Source of the DNA: an uncultured Lachnospiraceae bacterium
GTDB taxonomy: Bacteria; Bacillota; Clostridia; Lachnospirales; Lachnospiraceae
NCBI GenBank assembly: GCA_934338765.1
Contig: CAKRHL010000008.1
Coordinates: forward strand, 1 to 29,905
DNA length: 29,905 nucleotides
Direction of reading: 5' to 3'
Every line of letters begins with the position of its first letter. Positions within the stretch are counted from its first letter, which is position 1. The notes beneath the pieces are model-generated. The model saw nothing but the letters and a program-made list of their open reading frames with translations, ran no database searches and had not been told where the DNA came from. Made by a program: the position numbers and the translations under genes. Shown in pieces: positions 1 to 6,790 of this stretch.

Positions 1-224
1 AGGGAAGGATTCCTCTGTATCATTTTGATGTTTACCGGATCGCGGATCCGGAAGAAATGGATGAGATCGGTTATGAGGACTATTTCTTTGGAAAGGGGGT
101 CTGCCTGATCGAATGGGCTTCCCTGATCGAAGAACTGATTCCGGAGCATGTGACAGAGATACAGATTGAAAAAGTGTTGGAAAATGGATTTGATTACAGA
201 AAAATTACTGTAGTTAAAAGATGA
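1..224 (+). CDS. tsaE: TsaE, C-terminal part (t6A synthesis ATPase), cut by window edge
   Basis: Reading from base 3 gives 73 codons and a TGA stop at 222-224. The peptide contains LYHFDVYRI, then GYEDYFFGKGVCLIEW, which are the typical C-terminal motifs of TsaE (YjeE), the small P-loop ATPase that works with TsaB and TsaD to make threonylcarbamoyl-A37 in tRNAs reading ANN codons. The Walker A part lies outside the window, so only about half of the usual 140-150 residues is visible. Its stop is 26 bases before tsaB, which fits one operon. Identification rests on motif recognition and on the neighbouring gene. Confidence 0.9.
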   Translation, partial: GRIPLYHFDVYRIADPEEMDEIGYEDYFFGKGVCLIEWASLIEELIPEHVTEIQIEKVLENGFDYRKITVVKR

Positions 225-250
225 CTTAATTTAGAAAGGCGTGATAAAAG

Positions 251-958
251 ATGAAAATATTAGGTGTGGACAGCTCCGGATTGGTGGCATCTGCGGCAAT
301 ATTGTCCGGCGATGCCATTGTAGCGGAGTTTACGGTAAATAATAAGCAGACACATTCCCAGACATTGCTCCCTATGATAAAAGAGGTTGTGGATTATGCA
401 GGGATTCCGCTGGAGGAGCTGGATGCCATAGCAGTTGCAGCAGGGCCGGGATCTTTTACCGGGCTCCGGATCGGATCTGCAACGGTGAAGGGGCTGGGGC
501 TTGTGCTGGACAAGCCCATTATCCCGGTGCCGACGCTGGAGGGGCTGGCATATCAGCTTGCAGAGTCAGACGGATTTATCTGTCCGATCATGGATGCCAG
601 GAGAAACCAGGTCTATACCGGAGTTTATGAGATGCGGGACAGTGAGCTGGTTCCGATCATTGATCAGTGTGCCATGGATATTCATGATCTGCTGAGGGAG
701 CTTGCAAAATATCCGGTAAAGGTCCGTTTTCTTGGAGACGGCGTGCCTGTTTATGAAGAGGTCATCCGGGAGGAGATAGTGAACGAGTATCAGTTTGCGC
801 CTTGCCATTTATCGAGACAGAGGGCGGCAGCAGTAGCTGCTTTGGGAGAGCGTTATTATCATCAGGGCAGGATCGAGACGGCGGCAGAGCATCGACCGGT
901 ATATCTGCGAAAATCTCAGGCAGAACGAGAAAGAGAAGAGAAGTTAAATGCAGATTAA
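251..958 (+). CDS. tsaB: TsaB, tRNA t6A37 threonylcarbamoyltransferase complex dimerisation subunit
   Basis: This 235-residue protein starts with ILGVDSSG, an ASKHA-fold phosphate-1-like motif, and carries the TsaB signature AAGPGSFTGLRIG near residues 63-75. TsaB is a degraded paralogue of TsaD that acts as a scaffold: it dimerises with TsaD and recruits TsaE for transfer of threonylcarbamoyl to tRNA A37. The length matches the family (about 230). A GAAAGG ribosome site lies just upstream of the ATG. The C-terminus is rich in charged residues and overlaps rimI by 11 bases, so translation is probably coupled. Confidence 0.95.
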   Translation: MKILGVDSSGLVASAAILSGDAIVAEFTVNNKQTHSQTLLPMIKEVVDYAGIPLEELDAIAVAAGPGSFTGLRIGSATVKGLGLVLDKPIIPVPTLEGLAYQLAESDGFICPIMDARRNQVYTGVYEMRDSELVPIIDQCAMDIHDLLRELAKYPVKVRFLGDGVPVYEEVIREEIVNEYQFAPCHLSRQRAAAVAALGERYYHQGRIETAAEHRPVYLRKSQAEREREEKLNAD

Positions 959-1382
959 ATATATGGACGAGACGGAAACAACGGAAACGGCGATATTGGA
1001 AAAGGACAATTTTACTCATCCGTGGAGTGAGCAGGATTATATGGAGCACCTGCATGATGAAGATAAGATTTATCTGACTGCGGTACAGGATAGCATCGTT
1101 GTGGGAAGTTGTGTACTCTGGTGCTCTTTTGAAACAGCAGATCTGTGCAACATTGTTGTGGATGCGGCTCACCGTCGGGAGGGAATAGCAGAGGCTCTGT
1201 TATATCAGGCGTTTCAGGAATGTGCCGGAAAAGACGTAGAACAGATTTTGCTGGAGGTGCGTGAGAGCAACCGGGCAGCCATTGGACTATATGATAAATT
1301 AGGATTTGAAAGGATTTCACTTCGCAAAAATTATTACAGAGATCCCCGGGAACATGCCGTGATCATGCAGAAAAAACTTTGA
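948..1382 (+). CDS. rimI: Ribosomal protein S18 alanine N-acetyltransferase-like (RimI, GNAT)
   Basis: The product is 144 residues with a GNAT acetyltransferase fold. Motif A is visible as NIVVDAAHRREGIAEALL (around residues 63-80), and motif B as LEVRESNRAAIGLYDKLGFE (around 102-121), both typical of RimI. RimI acetylates the N-terminal alanine of ribosomal protein S18, although many Firmicute members have not been tested on that substrate. Its place directly after tsaB and before tsaD matches the widespread tsaE-tsaB-rimI-tsaD cluster. The start overlaps the tsaB end by 11 bases. The protein is probably cytosolic and expressed constitutively with its neighbours. Confidence 0.92.
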   Translation: MQIKYMDETETTETAILEKDNFTHPWSEQDYMEHLHDEDKIYLTAVQDSIVVGSCVLWCSFETADLCNIVVDAAHRREGIAEALLYQAFQECAGKDVEQILLEVRESNRAAIGLYDKLGFERISLRKNYYRDPREHAVIMQKKL

Positions 1383-1424
1383 TATTTGATATATGTTTTT
1401 AAATCGACTTCCTTTGTTTTCCAC

Positions 1425-1453
1425 TATACAGAAATGCCGGGACAGGATATACT
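1425..1453 (+). promoter_or_regulatory. Candidate sigma-A promoter for the zinc-ribbon/rnz genes
   Basis: TATACA at 1425-1430 and TATACT at 1448-1453 are separated by 17 bases. The -10 matches consensus at 5 of 6 positions and the -35 at 4 of 6. The 144-base gap after rimI has no other clear signal, so this could drive the following genes separately from the tsa genes. Confidence 0.45.
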
Positions 1454-1498
1454 TACAGTAAGCAAACAAAAGGAAGCAGCTGCGGTCCGGCTGCGGAA

Positions 1499-1525
1499 GA
1501 CTGGAGGATAAGACTGGAGGATAAA
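1499..1525 (+). repeat. Tandem 13-bp duplication carrying the ribosome binding site
   Basis: GACTGGAGGATAA occurs twice in direct tandem, at 1499-1511 and 1512-1524. The second copy places GGAGG six bases before the ATG at 1527, and the first copy leaves a spare GGAGG 13 bases further upstream. It looks like a recent slip duplication of the Shine-Dalgarno region. Confidence 0.8.
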
Positions 1526-1526
1526 G

Positions 1527-1745
1527 ATGGCAGACAATAGATTATTCTGTAATGGTTGTGGACGTATTTTGAAATGCGACAATGGTATTCTGCGGGAAGA
1601 TGTCTTTGAAGGAAAAAAGCAGTGGGGATATTTTTCGAAACGGGATCAGGAGATACATTCTTTTTTGCTCTGTGAGGAATGTTATGATGAGATGGTGAAG
1701 AAATTTGTTATACCGCCAATGGTGACAGAAGCAACTGAATTGTGA
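1527..1745 (+). CDS. Small zinc-ribbon-like hypothetical protein
   Basis: The product is 72 residues with two Cys pairs: CNGC near residues 8-11 and CEEC near 49-52, the spacing expected of a single zinc-binding treble-clef or ribbon. The middle part reads EGKKQWGYFSKRDQEIHSF, a pattern I associate with short conserved proteins of Lachnospiraceae, but I cannot give a function. There is no signal peptide or membrane segment, so it is probably cytosolic. A strong GGAGG site (duplicated) precedes the ATG. It lies 44 bases before rnz and is likely cotranscribed with it. Real-gene status is supported by the ribosome site and the two Cys pairs. Confidence 0.8.
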   Translation: MADNRLFCNGCGRILKCDNGILREDVFEGKKQWGYFSKRDQEIHSFLLCEECYDEMVKKFVIPPMVTEATEL

Positions 1746-1789
1746 TACAATAGTCCACGGATTCTTTCAGAGATGAGAAGAGGTGGATT

Positions 1790-2713
1790 ATGTTAGATGT
1801 ATGTTTACTGGGAACCAGCGGAATGATGCCGCTGCCGGGACGGTGGCTGACAGCCATGATGACCCGTCTGGAGGGCAGCAGTCTTCTGGTGGACTGTGGA
1901 GAGGGTACACAGATCGCCATTCGCGAGAAGGGGTGGAGTGTCAATCCTATCGATACGATCTGTTTTACCCATTATCACGGAGACCACATCAGTGGTCTGC
2001 CGGGTCTCCTTTTGTCCATGGGCAATTCAGACCGGACCCGTCCGGTGACGATGATCGGGCCAAAGGGACTGGAAAAAACAGTCAATGCATTGCGCGTCAT
2101 TGCGCCGGGGCTTCCCTTTCAGATTCAATTTATAGAGCTTAGTGAGAAGGAGCAGGATCTGGAGGTCAATGGTTATCATATCAGAGCCTTCCGGGTCAAT
2201 CACAATGTAACATGTTATGGATATACCATTACCGTGCCACGGGGCGGAAAGTTTCATCCGGAGCTTGCGAAGGCCAATGAGGTTCCGTTAAAGATGTGGA
2301 GCCGCCTGCAGAAGGGAGAAACCATAGAGCAGGATGGACGTGTTTATACACCGGATATGGTGATCGGACCGGCCAGAAAGGGCATTAAGCTTACATATTG
2401 TACAGATACCAGACCGTTGGATGTTATTGCGGAGAATGCGTCGGAGTCAGACCTGTTCATCTGCGAGGGAATGTATGGGGATCACGACAAACAGAAGAAA
2501 GCAGCAGAATTTAAGCATATGACAATGTACGAGGCAGCGAGACTTGCAAAGAAAGCAGATGTAAGGGAAATGTGGCTGACGCATTACAGTCCTTCCATGC
2601 TGCATCCGGAGGATTACATGAAGGAAGTCAAAAAGATCTTTCCCTGTGCACATGCTGCCCGAGACAAGTGGAGCAAAACTCTTGATTTCATTGATGAGGA
2701 AGAGGAGAGGTAA
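1790..2713 (+). CDS. rnz: Ribonuclease Z (tRNA 3' processing endonuclease)
   Basis: This is a metallo-beta-lactamase fold protein of 307 residues, the usual length of short-form RNase Z. It begins with LDVCLLGTSGMMPLPGR, and the zinc-binding HxHxDH motif is present as THYHGDHISGLPG (around residues 60-72). Further family hallmarks are a flexible-arm region rich in Gly/Lys near residues 150-190, the aspartate in YCTDTRP, and HMT plus LTHYSP toward the C-terminus. RNase Z cuts tRNA precursors after the discriminator base to create the 3' end for CCA addition. AGGTGG lies seven bases before the ATG. The next gene begins two bases after the stop, so they share a transcript. Confidence 0.95.
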   Translation: MLDVCLLGTSGMMPLPGRWLTAMMTRLEGSSLLVDCGEGTQIAIREKGWSVNPIDTICFTHYHGDHISGLPGLLLSMGNSDRTRPVTMIGPKGLEKTVNALRVIAPGLPFQIQFIELSEKEQDLEVNGYHIRAFRVNHNVTCYGYTITVPRGGKFHPELAKANEVPLKMWSRLQKGETIEQDGRVYTPDMVIGPARKGIKLTYCTDTRPLDVIAENASESDLFICEGMYGDHDKQKKAAEFKHMTMYEAARLAKKADVREMWLTHYSPSMLHPEDYMKEVKKIFPCAHAARDKWSKTLDFIDEEEER

Positions 2714-2715
2714 AA

Positions 2716-3321
2716 ATGGACAAAATGACAAAAAAGATTTTGATCGTATTTGTAGTTGTTGTTGCAGCAGCCTTGTTGATCTTTATTGGCGTTCGTGCTT
2801 TTCAACAGAAAGAAGCAGAGGAAAAGGGTGAAACAAGTCTGCCAAAGACGGAGGTGGGCAAGCTTCTGGCAAAGGATCTGGAACTGGAGTATCCCGGAAC
2901 ACCTACGGAGGTTGTGAAGCTTTTCTGGCGATTGAACAAGTGTATTTATAATACCAACATGAAAGAAAATGACCGAAAAGCATTATATCGGCAGCTTCGT
3001 CTGCTGTATGATGATGAATTCCTGGCACAGAAGGGAAATTCAGAGAAAGAGATGTATCAGTCGTTAAAGAAAGATATTAAGACGTTTGATGAAGCAAAAA
3101 AATTTATTTCTTCTTATATCGTGCAGGAGGATGATCAGGTCAAATATGCAGAGGTAGAAGGACAAGAAGAAGCCACACTGGTTGCTTCTGTATTGGAAAC
3201 CTCCAAAAAGTCAAAAACCACAGAATCCTATGCAAAATATATCTGCCGCAAGGACAGCAAAGGGCGATGGAAGATCCTGGGCTGGCAGCAGGTCACAGCA
3301 GAGAAAGCGGGAAAACAGTAA
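2716..3321 (+). CDS. Membrane-anchored protein of unknown function
   Basis: The product is 201 residues. Residues about 6-28 form one strongly hydrophobic segment (ILIVFVVVVAAALLIFIGV) following a lysine-rich start, which suggests an N-terminal anchor with the rest outside the membrane. The following 170 residues are charged and mostly helical, then end in a short beta-rich part (KDSKGRWKILGWQQV) that resembles the last strand of NTF2-like or SnoaL-type folds, though I cannot confirm this. I do not recognise a named family with certainty. The ribosome site GAGGAGAGG lies in the end of rnz, which indicates coupling. Confidence 0.85.
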   Translation: MDKMTKKILIVFVVVVAAALLIFIGVRAFQQKEAEEKGETSLPKTEVGKLLAKDLELEYPGTPTEVVKLFWRLNKCIYNTNMKENDRKALYRQLRLLYDDEFLAQKGNSEKEMYQSLKKDIKTFDEAKKFISSYIVQEDDQVKYAEVEGQEEATLVASVLETSKKSKTTESYAKYICRKDSKGRWKILGWQQVTAEKAGKQ

Positions 3322-3339
3322 AAATGAAATGGCAGAAGG

Positions 3340-3373
3340 GAGAAGAAGGGATGTGGCAACATCCTTTCTTCTC
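3340..3373 (+). other. Strong hairpin between the membrane protein gene and tsaD
   Basis: GAGAAGAAGGGATG (3340-3353) and CATCCTTTCTTCTC (3360-3373) pair over 14 positions with one G-U, leaving a six-base loop. There is no U-tract after it, so it is not a standard intrinsic terminator. It may protect the 3' end of the upstream message, or slow readthrough into tsaD. Confidence 0.6.
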
Positions 3374-3418
3374 TGATAATTTACAGGAAATATATGCGAG
3401 AAAGGCTTGGTTAAAATC

Positions 3419-4441
3419 ATGGAAAAAGATGTACTGATATTGGGAATCGAAAGCTCCTGCGACGAGACAGCGGCATCCGTAGTGAAAAACGGAAGGACGG
3501 TTATGTCCAATGTGATCTCCTCTCAGATCGATATTCATACATTATATGGAGGCGTGGTGCCGGAAATCGCATCCAGAAAGCATGTAGAGAGGATCAATCA
3601 GGTGATCGAACAGGCACTGAAGGATGCAGGTGTTACGCTGGGCGAGATCGATGCGGTCAGTGTAACATATGGCCCGGGACTGGTGGGAGCGCTGCTGGTA
3701 GGAGTAGGTGCTGCCAAGGCAATCGCTTATGCGGCCGGAAAGCCACTGGTGGGAGTTCACCATATAGAGGGACATATTGCGGCAAATTATCTGGAACATC
3801 CGGATCTGGAGCCACCGTTTTTGTGTCTTGTGGTATCCGGAGGTCATACTCATCTGGTGCGTGTGCTGGAGTATGGCAGATTTGAGATCATCGGTTATAC
3901 CCATGATGATGCGGCCGGAGAGGCATTTGACAAGGTTGCAAGAGCCATTGGCCTGGGATATCCGGGTGGGCCGAAAGTTGATAAGCTGGCAAAAGAAGGA
4001 AATCCTCATGCTATCGAGTTTCCGCGGGCAAAGATTGATGGCTGTGAGTATGATTTCAGCTTTTCCGGTGTAAAATCAGCCGTGCTGAATTATCTGAATG
4101 GCTGCGAGATGAAAGGCATTGAAGTGAACAGAGCGGATGTGGCAGCGTCCTTTCAGCAGGCAGTAGTCGATGTGCTGGTGGGCAGAGCGGTTGGTGCCGC
4201 CAAAAAGCTTGGGGAAAAGCGGATCGCCGTAGCAGGCGGCGTGGCTTCCAACTCGGCGCTCCGTGCCGCCATGAAACAGGCGTGTGATGAGGCAGGACTG
4301 GGACTTTGCTATCCGTCACCGATTTACTGTACAGACAATGCGGCAATGATCGCTTCCCAGGGATATTATGAGTATATGGCAGGGACGCGTCACGGTCTCG
4401 ATCTCAATGCCGTGCCGAATCTGAAGATCGGCCAAAGATGA
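3419..4441 (+). CDS. tsaD: TsaD, tRNA N6-adenosine threonylcarbamoyltransferase
   Basis: TsaD is the catalytic subunit that transfers threonylcarbamoyl from TC-AMP to A37 of tRNA. The start is set at ATG 3419, giving [20 protein letters not shown], the classic Kae1/TsaD opening. A TTG at 3407 is also in frame but sits on the GAAAGG ribosome site. The metal-binding HHIEGH motif lies near residues 110-115. The nucleotide-binding parts [27 protein letters not shown] and [13 protein letters not shown] follow in order. Length (340) is normal. It is separated from tsaE-tsaB-rimI by three other genes but is on the same strand and probably in the same expression unit or close to it. Confidence 0.96.
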   Translation: MEKDVLILGIESSCDETAASVVKNGRTVMSNVISSQIDIHTLYGGVVPEIASRKHVERINQVIEQALKDAGVTLGEIDAVSVTYGPGLVGALLVGVGAAKAIAYAAGKPLVGVHHIEGHIAANYLEHPDLEPPFLCLVVSGGHTHLVRVLEYGRFEIIGYTHDDAAGEAFDKVARAIGLGYPGGPKVDKLAKEGNPHAIEFPRAKIDGCEYDFSFSGVKSAVLNYLNGCEMKGIEVNRADVAASFQQAVVDVLVGRAVGAAKKLGEKRIAVAGGVASNSALRAAMKQACDEAGLGLCYPSPIYCTDNAAMIASQGYYEYMAGTRHGLDLNAVPNLKIGQR

Positions 4442-4476
4442 AAAAATATCAATTAAAAAACTTTATAGAAAAATAA

Positions 4477-4505
4477 TTTCATTATCGGCAAATATATGTT
4501 ATACT
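4477..4505 (+). promoter_or_regulatory. Likely promoter of the hydrogenase gene
   Basis: TATACT at 4500-4505 is a good -10. TTTCAT at 4477-4482, 17 bases upstream, is a weak -35. The surrounding DNA is very AT-rich. This predicts a leader of about 85 bases before the ATG at 4597, and I see no clear Rex-type palindrome in it. Confidence 0.6.
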
Positions 4506-4596
4506 ATCTCCAAAGGGTTATTCTGACCATTTTTTGGCTGGAAGGATCCGATAAAGAAATTTATGTACATAAACTGACAAAATAAGGAGAGAAAAA

Positions 4597-6042
4597 ATGT
4601 TTGCAGATGAAAATGTGATTAGGATCAAGCATGATGTACTTTATGAGGTGGCAAAGCTGGCCTTTGAGGGCACTCTGGAGGAGGAAAGAGATCACCTGCC
4701 ACGTAAGATGATACCCGGACCAACACCGCAGTTCCGTTGCTGCGTCTATAAAGAGCGTGAGATTATCCGTCAGCGTATTCGTCTGGCAGAGGGGAAAGCT
4801 CCTGGTCCGGAGGACAATGGAAATGTCGTTCAGGTTATTTCTTCCGCATGTGAGGACTGCCCTATTTCCAGTTATGTTGTAACGGACAATTGTCAGAACT
4901 GTCTTGGTAAGGCATGTGTGAATGCATGTAAGTTCGGAGCCATCAGCCCGGGAGAGAAGCGTTCCCACATTGATGCCAATAAATGTAAAGAGTGTGGTAT
5001 GTGTGCGAAGGCATGTCCTTACAATGCCATCGCTCATCTGAAGCGTCCATGTAAGTTTGCATGTCCGGTAGATGCCATTACATACAATGATCTTGGTATT
5101 TCCGTGATTGATGAGAGCAAATGTATCCGTTGTGGTCACTGTATCCATAAATGCCCATTTGGTGCCATCGGTTCCAAAACATTCATTCTGGACGTGATCG
5201 GCGCGCTGAAGGCAGGCAAGAAGGTTTACGGTATGGTAGCTCCTGCGACAGAGGGACAGTTCGGTCCTGACATTACCATGGAGAGCTGGAAGATTGCCCT
5301 GCAGAAGGTTGGATTTGCAGATATGATCGAGGTTGGCCTCGGCGGAGATATGACCACACAGAGTGAAGCTGAGGAGTGGCTGGAAGCATACCATGCAGGT
5401 GAGAAAAAGACCACATCCTGCTGTCCGGCATTTGTCAATATGATCCGTAAGCATTATCCGGAGCAGGCAGACCTGATCTCCACTACGGTTTCACCAATGT
5501 GTATGATCTCCAGAATGCTCAAAGCCAAGGAGCCTGACTGCTATACCGTATTTATCGGTCCATGTATCGGTAAGAAGTCAGAGGTCGTAGATCAGCAGAT
5601 TGAGGGCAATGCAGATGCAGTTCTTACCTACAGTGAGATCCGCGCCATTATGAAGGCGAAGGATATTGAACTGGAGCCGGCTCCAAACGAGTATCAGGAG
5701 TCAAGTACCTATGGTAAGCGTTACGGTAATGCCGGTGGTGTAACAGCTTCTGTACTGGAATATATGAAAGAGACAGATCAGGAAGTAGATGCTAAGGTAT
5801 TTAAGGCCAACGGTGCCATGGAATGTAAGAAAGCAATGCTTCTGCTGAAAGCAGGCAGGCTGCCGGAGGACTTCGTAGAGGGTATGGTCTGCGAGGGTGG
5901 CTGCGTTGGCGGTCCAAGTGGCTATGCTGATCCGATGAAGACCAAGAAGGTTCGTGATAAGTTGATCGATGAAGCAGACGACAGAAGTATCACAGACAAT
6001 CTTAAGAATTATGATCTGAGTGCATTTGAGCAGCACCGCTAA
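4597..6042 (+). CDS. Monomeric [FeFe] hydrogenase, group-B-like
   Basis: This 481-residue protein has an N-terminal ferredoxin-like half followed by the H-cluster domain. Cysteine groups at about 99-111, 130-140 and 176-186 fit several [4Fe-4S] clusters. The H-cluster motifs are L1 TSCCPAF (273-279), L2 GPCIGKKSE (321-329) and L3 EGMVCEGGCVGG (428-439), so the four cluster cysteines are present. TSCCPAF and GPC in place of MPC point to the group B type of Clostridia rather than the well-studied group A. It probably exchanges electrons between ferredoxin and protons in the cytosol. GGAGAG precedes the ATG. Arginine is mostly CGT and glycine mostly GGT, unlike its neighbours, which suggests high expression. 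No maturase genes are in this window. Group assignment is from motifs only. Confidence 0.92.
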   Translation: MFADENVIRIKHDVLYEVAKLAFEGTLEEERDHLPRKMIPGPTPQFRCCVYKEREIIRQRIRLAEGKAPGPEDNGNVVQVISSACEDCPISSYVVTDNCQNCLGKACVNACKFGAISPGEKRSHIDANKCKECGMCAKACPYNAIAHLKRPCKFACPVDAITYNDLGISVIDESKCIRCGHCIHKCPFGAIGSKTFILDVIGALKAGKKVYGMVAPATEGQFGPDITMESWKIALQKVGFADMIEVGLGGDMTTQSEAEEWLEAYHAGEKKTTSCCPAFVNMIRKHYPEQADLISTTVSPMCMISRMLKAKEPDCYTVFIGPCIGKKSEVVDQQIEGNADAVLTYSEIRAIMKAKDIELEPAPNEYQESSTYGKRYGNAGGVTASVLEYMKETDQEVDAKVFKANGAMECKKAMLLLKAGRLPEDFVEGMVCEGGCVGGPSGYADPMKTKKVRDKLIDEADDRSITDNLKNYDLSAFEQHR

Positions 6043-6068
6043 TCAACAAAACGGATAAAACAATATCA

Positions 6069-6110
6069 GGGAATGTATCACTCCAAAGGAATGAGACATT
6101 CCCTTTTCTT
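6069..6110 (+). terminator. Intrinsic terminator after the hydrogenase gene
   Basis: GGGAATGT (6069-6076) pairs with ACATTCCC (6096-6103). The enclosed bases can extend the stem (CACTCC with GGAATG, one mismatch), and TTTTCTT follows. It sits 27 bases after the stop codon. Confidence 0.85.
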
Positions 6111-6141
6111 CTGCAATGTATAGTCCAAAAATGATTTATTT

Positions 6142-6401
6142 CAAACTTCGCACAATTAATAGATGGATGCGCCCATAATAGTTCTTACGTCTGAAGAAAA
6201 TGAATATAGATTTTTGCCCTCAGAATGTCTGACAAAATCGTGAAGCTGTGACGCCAAAATTGACGCAGATCCGTAAGTGACAAGACAATTTTGGTGTCAC
6301 CTGCTCACGGTTATTCAAATAATTTAAGGCAAAAATCATATTTACACTTTGGACATAAGAACTATTATGGGTGCGATCGGATGATCATTGCGCGAAGTTT
6401 G
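6142..6401 (+). mobile_element. 260-bp foldback element, probable MITE or non-autonomous transposon remnant
   Basis: The whole segment is an imperfect palindrome. The outer arms, about 50 bases each (6142-6191 and 6351-6401), share CAAACTTCGC at the tips and CCCATAATAGTTCTTA further in. Inner arms match as well: GATTTTTGCC (6209-6218) with GGCAAAAATC (6328-6337), and GTGACGCCAAAATTG (6248-6262) with CAATTTTGGTGTCAC (6286-6300, one mismatch). About 23 bases remain as the central loop. No convincing coding sequence lies inside. A target-site duplication is not obvious. It could instead be a large structured RNA, but terminal repeats of this type fit a MITE better. A genome-wide copy count would settle it. 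Confidence 0.6.
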
Positions 6402-6429
6402 GAGAGTTTAGATTTTTTACATTTATGTA

Positions 6430-6457
6430 TTGACATATGGAAAAGATTTGGTACAAT
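6430..6457 (+). promoter_or_regulatory. Promoter of the metal-efflux operon
   Basis: A consensus -35 TTGACA (6430-6435) and a -10 TACAAT (6452-6457) are 16 bases apart. Transcription should begin near 6464, directly in front of the palindrome at 6467-6488. The promoter starts about 28 bases beyond the end of the foldback element. Confidence 0.85.
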
Positions 6458-6466
6458 AGAAACAAA

Positions 6467-6488
6467 CATATGAATGATTGTTCATATG
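6467..6488. promoter_or_regulatory. ArsR/SmtB-type operator
   Basis: CATATGAA and TTCATATG form an exact 8-bp inverted repeat around six bases (TGATTG). The core TGAA-N6-TTCA is the hallmark of SmtB/CzrA/CadC-family operators. It covers the expected transcription start, where a bound repressor would block the promoter. The ArsR-family gene at 8835 is the obvious candidate to bind it, with release on Zn, Cd or Pb. Confidence 0.8.
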
Positions 6489-6531
6489 ATGAAAAGAGAA
6501 AACATATATATTTGAAAGGATGGAAATCATT

Positions 6532-6750
6532 ATGAAGAAGACGTATAAGATTGAGGTTGACTGTGCGAACTGTGCAAATAAGATGGAAGAGGCTGCAAAA
6601 GCTACAGATGGCGTAAAGGATGCAGTTGTAAACTTTATGACATTGAAGATGTCTGTAGAGTTTGAAGAAGGCAGTGAGCCAAAGGCAGTTATGCAGGATG
6701 TATTAAAGAATTGCAAGAAAGTAGAAGATGATTGTGAGATCTTCCTGTAA
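6532..6750 (+). CDS. Stand-alone heavy-metal-associated (HMA) domain protein
   Basis: The product is 72 residues when started at ATG 6532. An ATG at 6520 overlaps the AAAGGA ribosome site and is less likely. It is a single ferredoxin-like HMA domain, with the metal-binding loop DCANCANKMEEA near residues 10-21 carrying the CxxC pair. DCxxC with the acidic residue before the first Cys is typical of the metal-binding domain at the N-terminus of ZntA-type Zn/Cd/Pb pumps. Here the pump encoded next has no such domain, so this protein probably supplies it in trans or acts as a small chaperone. It lies directly behind the ArsR-type operator. Confidence 0.88.
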   Translation: MKKTYKIEVDCANCANKMEEAAKATDGVKDAVVNFMTLKMSVEFEEGSEPKAVMQDVLKNCKKVEDDCEIFL

Positions 6751-6790
6751 TCGCTGCTAAAAAGCGGTTCGTAGGAAGGAGTGTGAATCT

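Noticed and set aside
1408..1476. Inverted repeat CTTCCTTTGTTT ... AAACAAAAGGAAG after rimI
   Set aside because: It has a bulge, a 44-base loop and simple sequence, and no T-run. The left arm would lie upstream of the suggested transcription start, so a role is doubtful.
4561..5454. Long minus-strand open frame (297 codons) opposite the hydrogenase gene
   Set aside because: It is antisense to a well-conserved gene, has no ribosome site and its translation shows no known domain; it follows from the codon bias of the plus-strand gene.
6291..6473. Open frame of 60 codons in the foldback element
   Set aside because: It lies across the palindrome arm and the metal-operon promoter, lacks a ribosome site and has no recognisable sequence.
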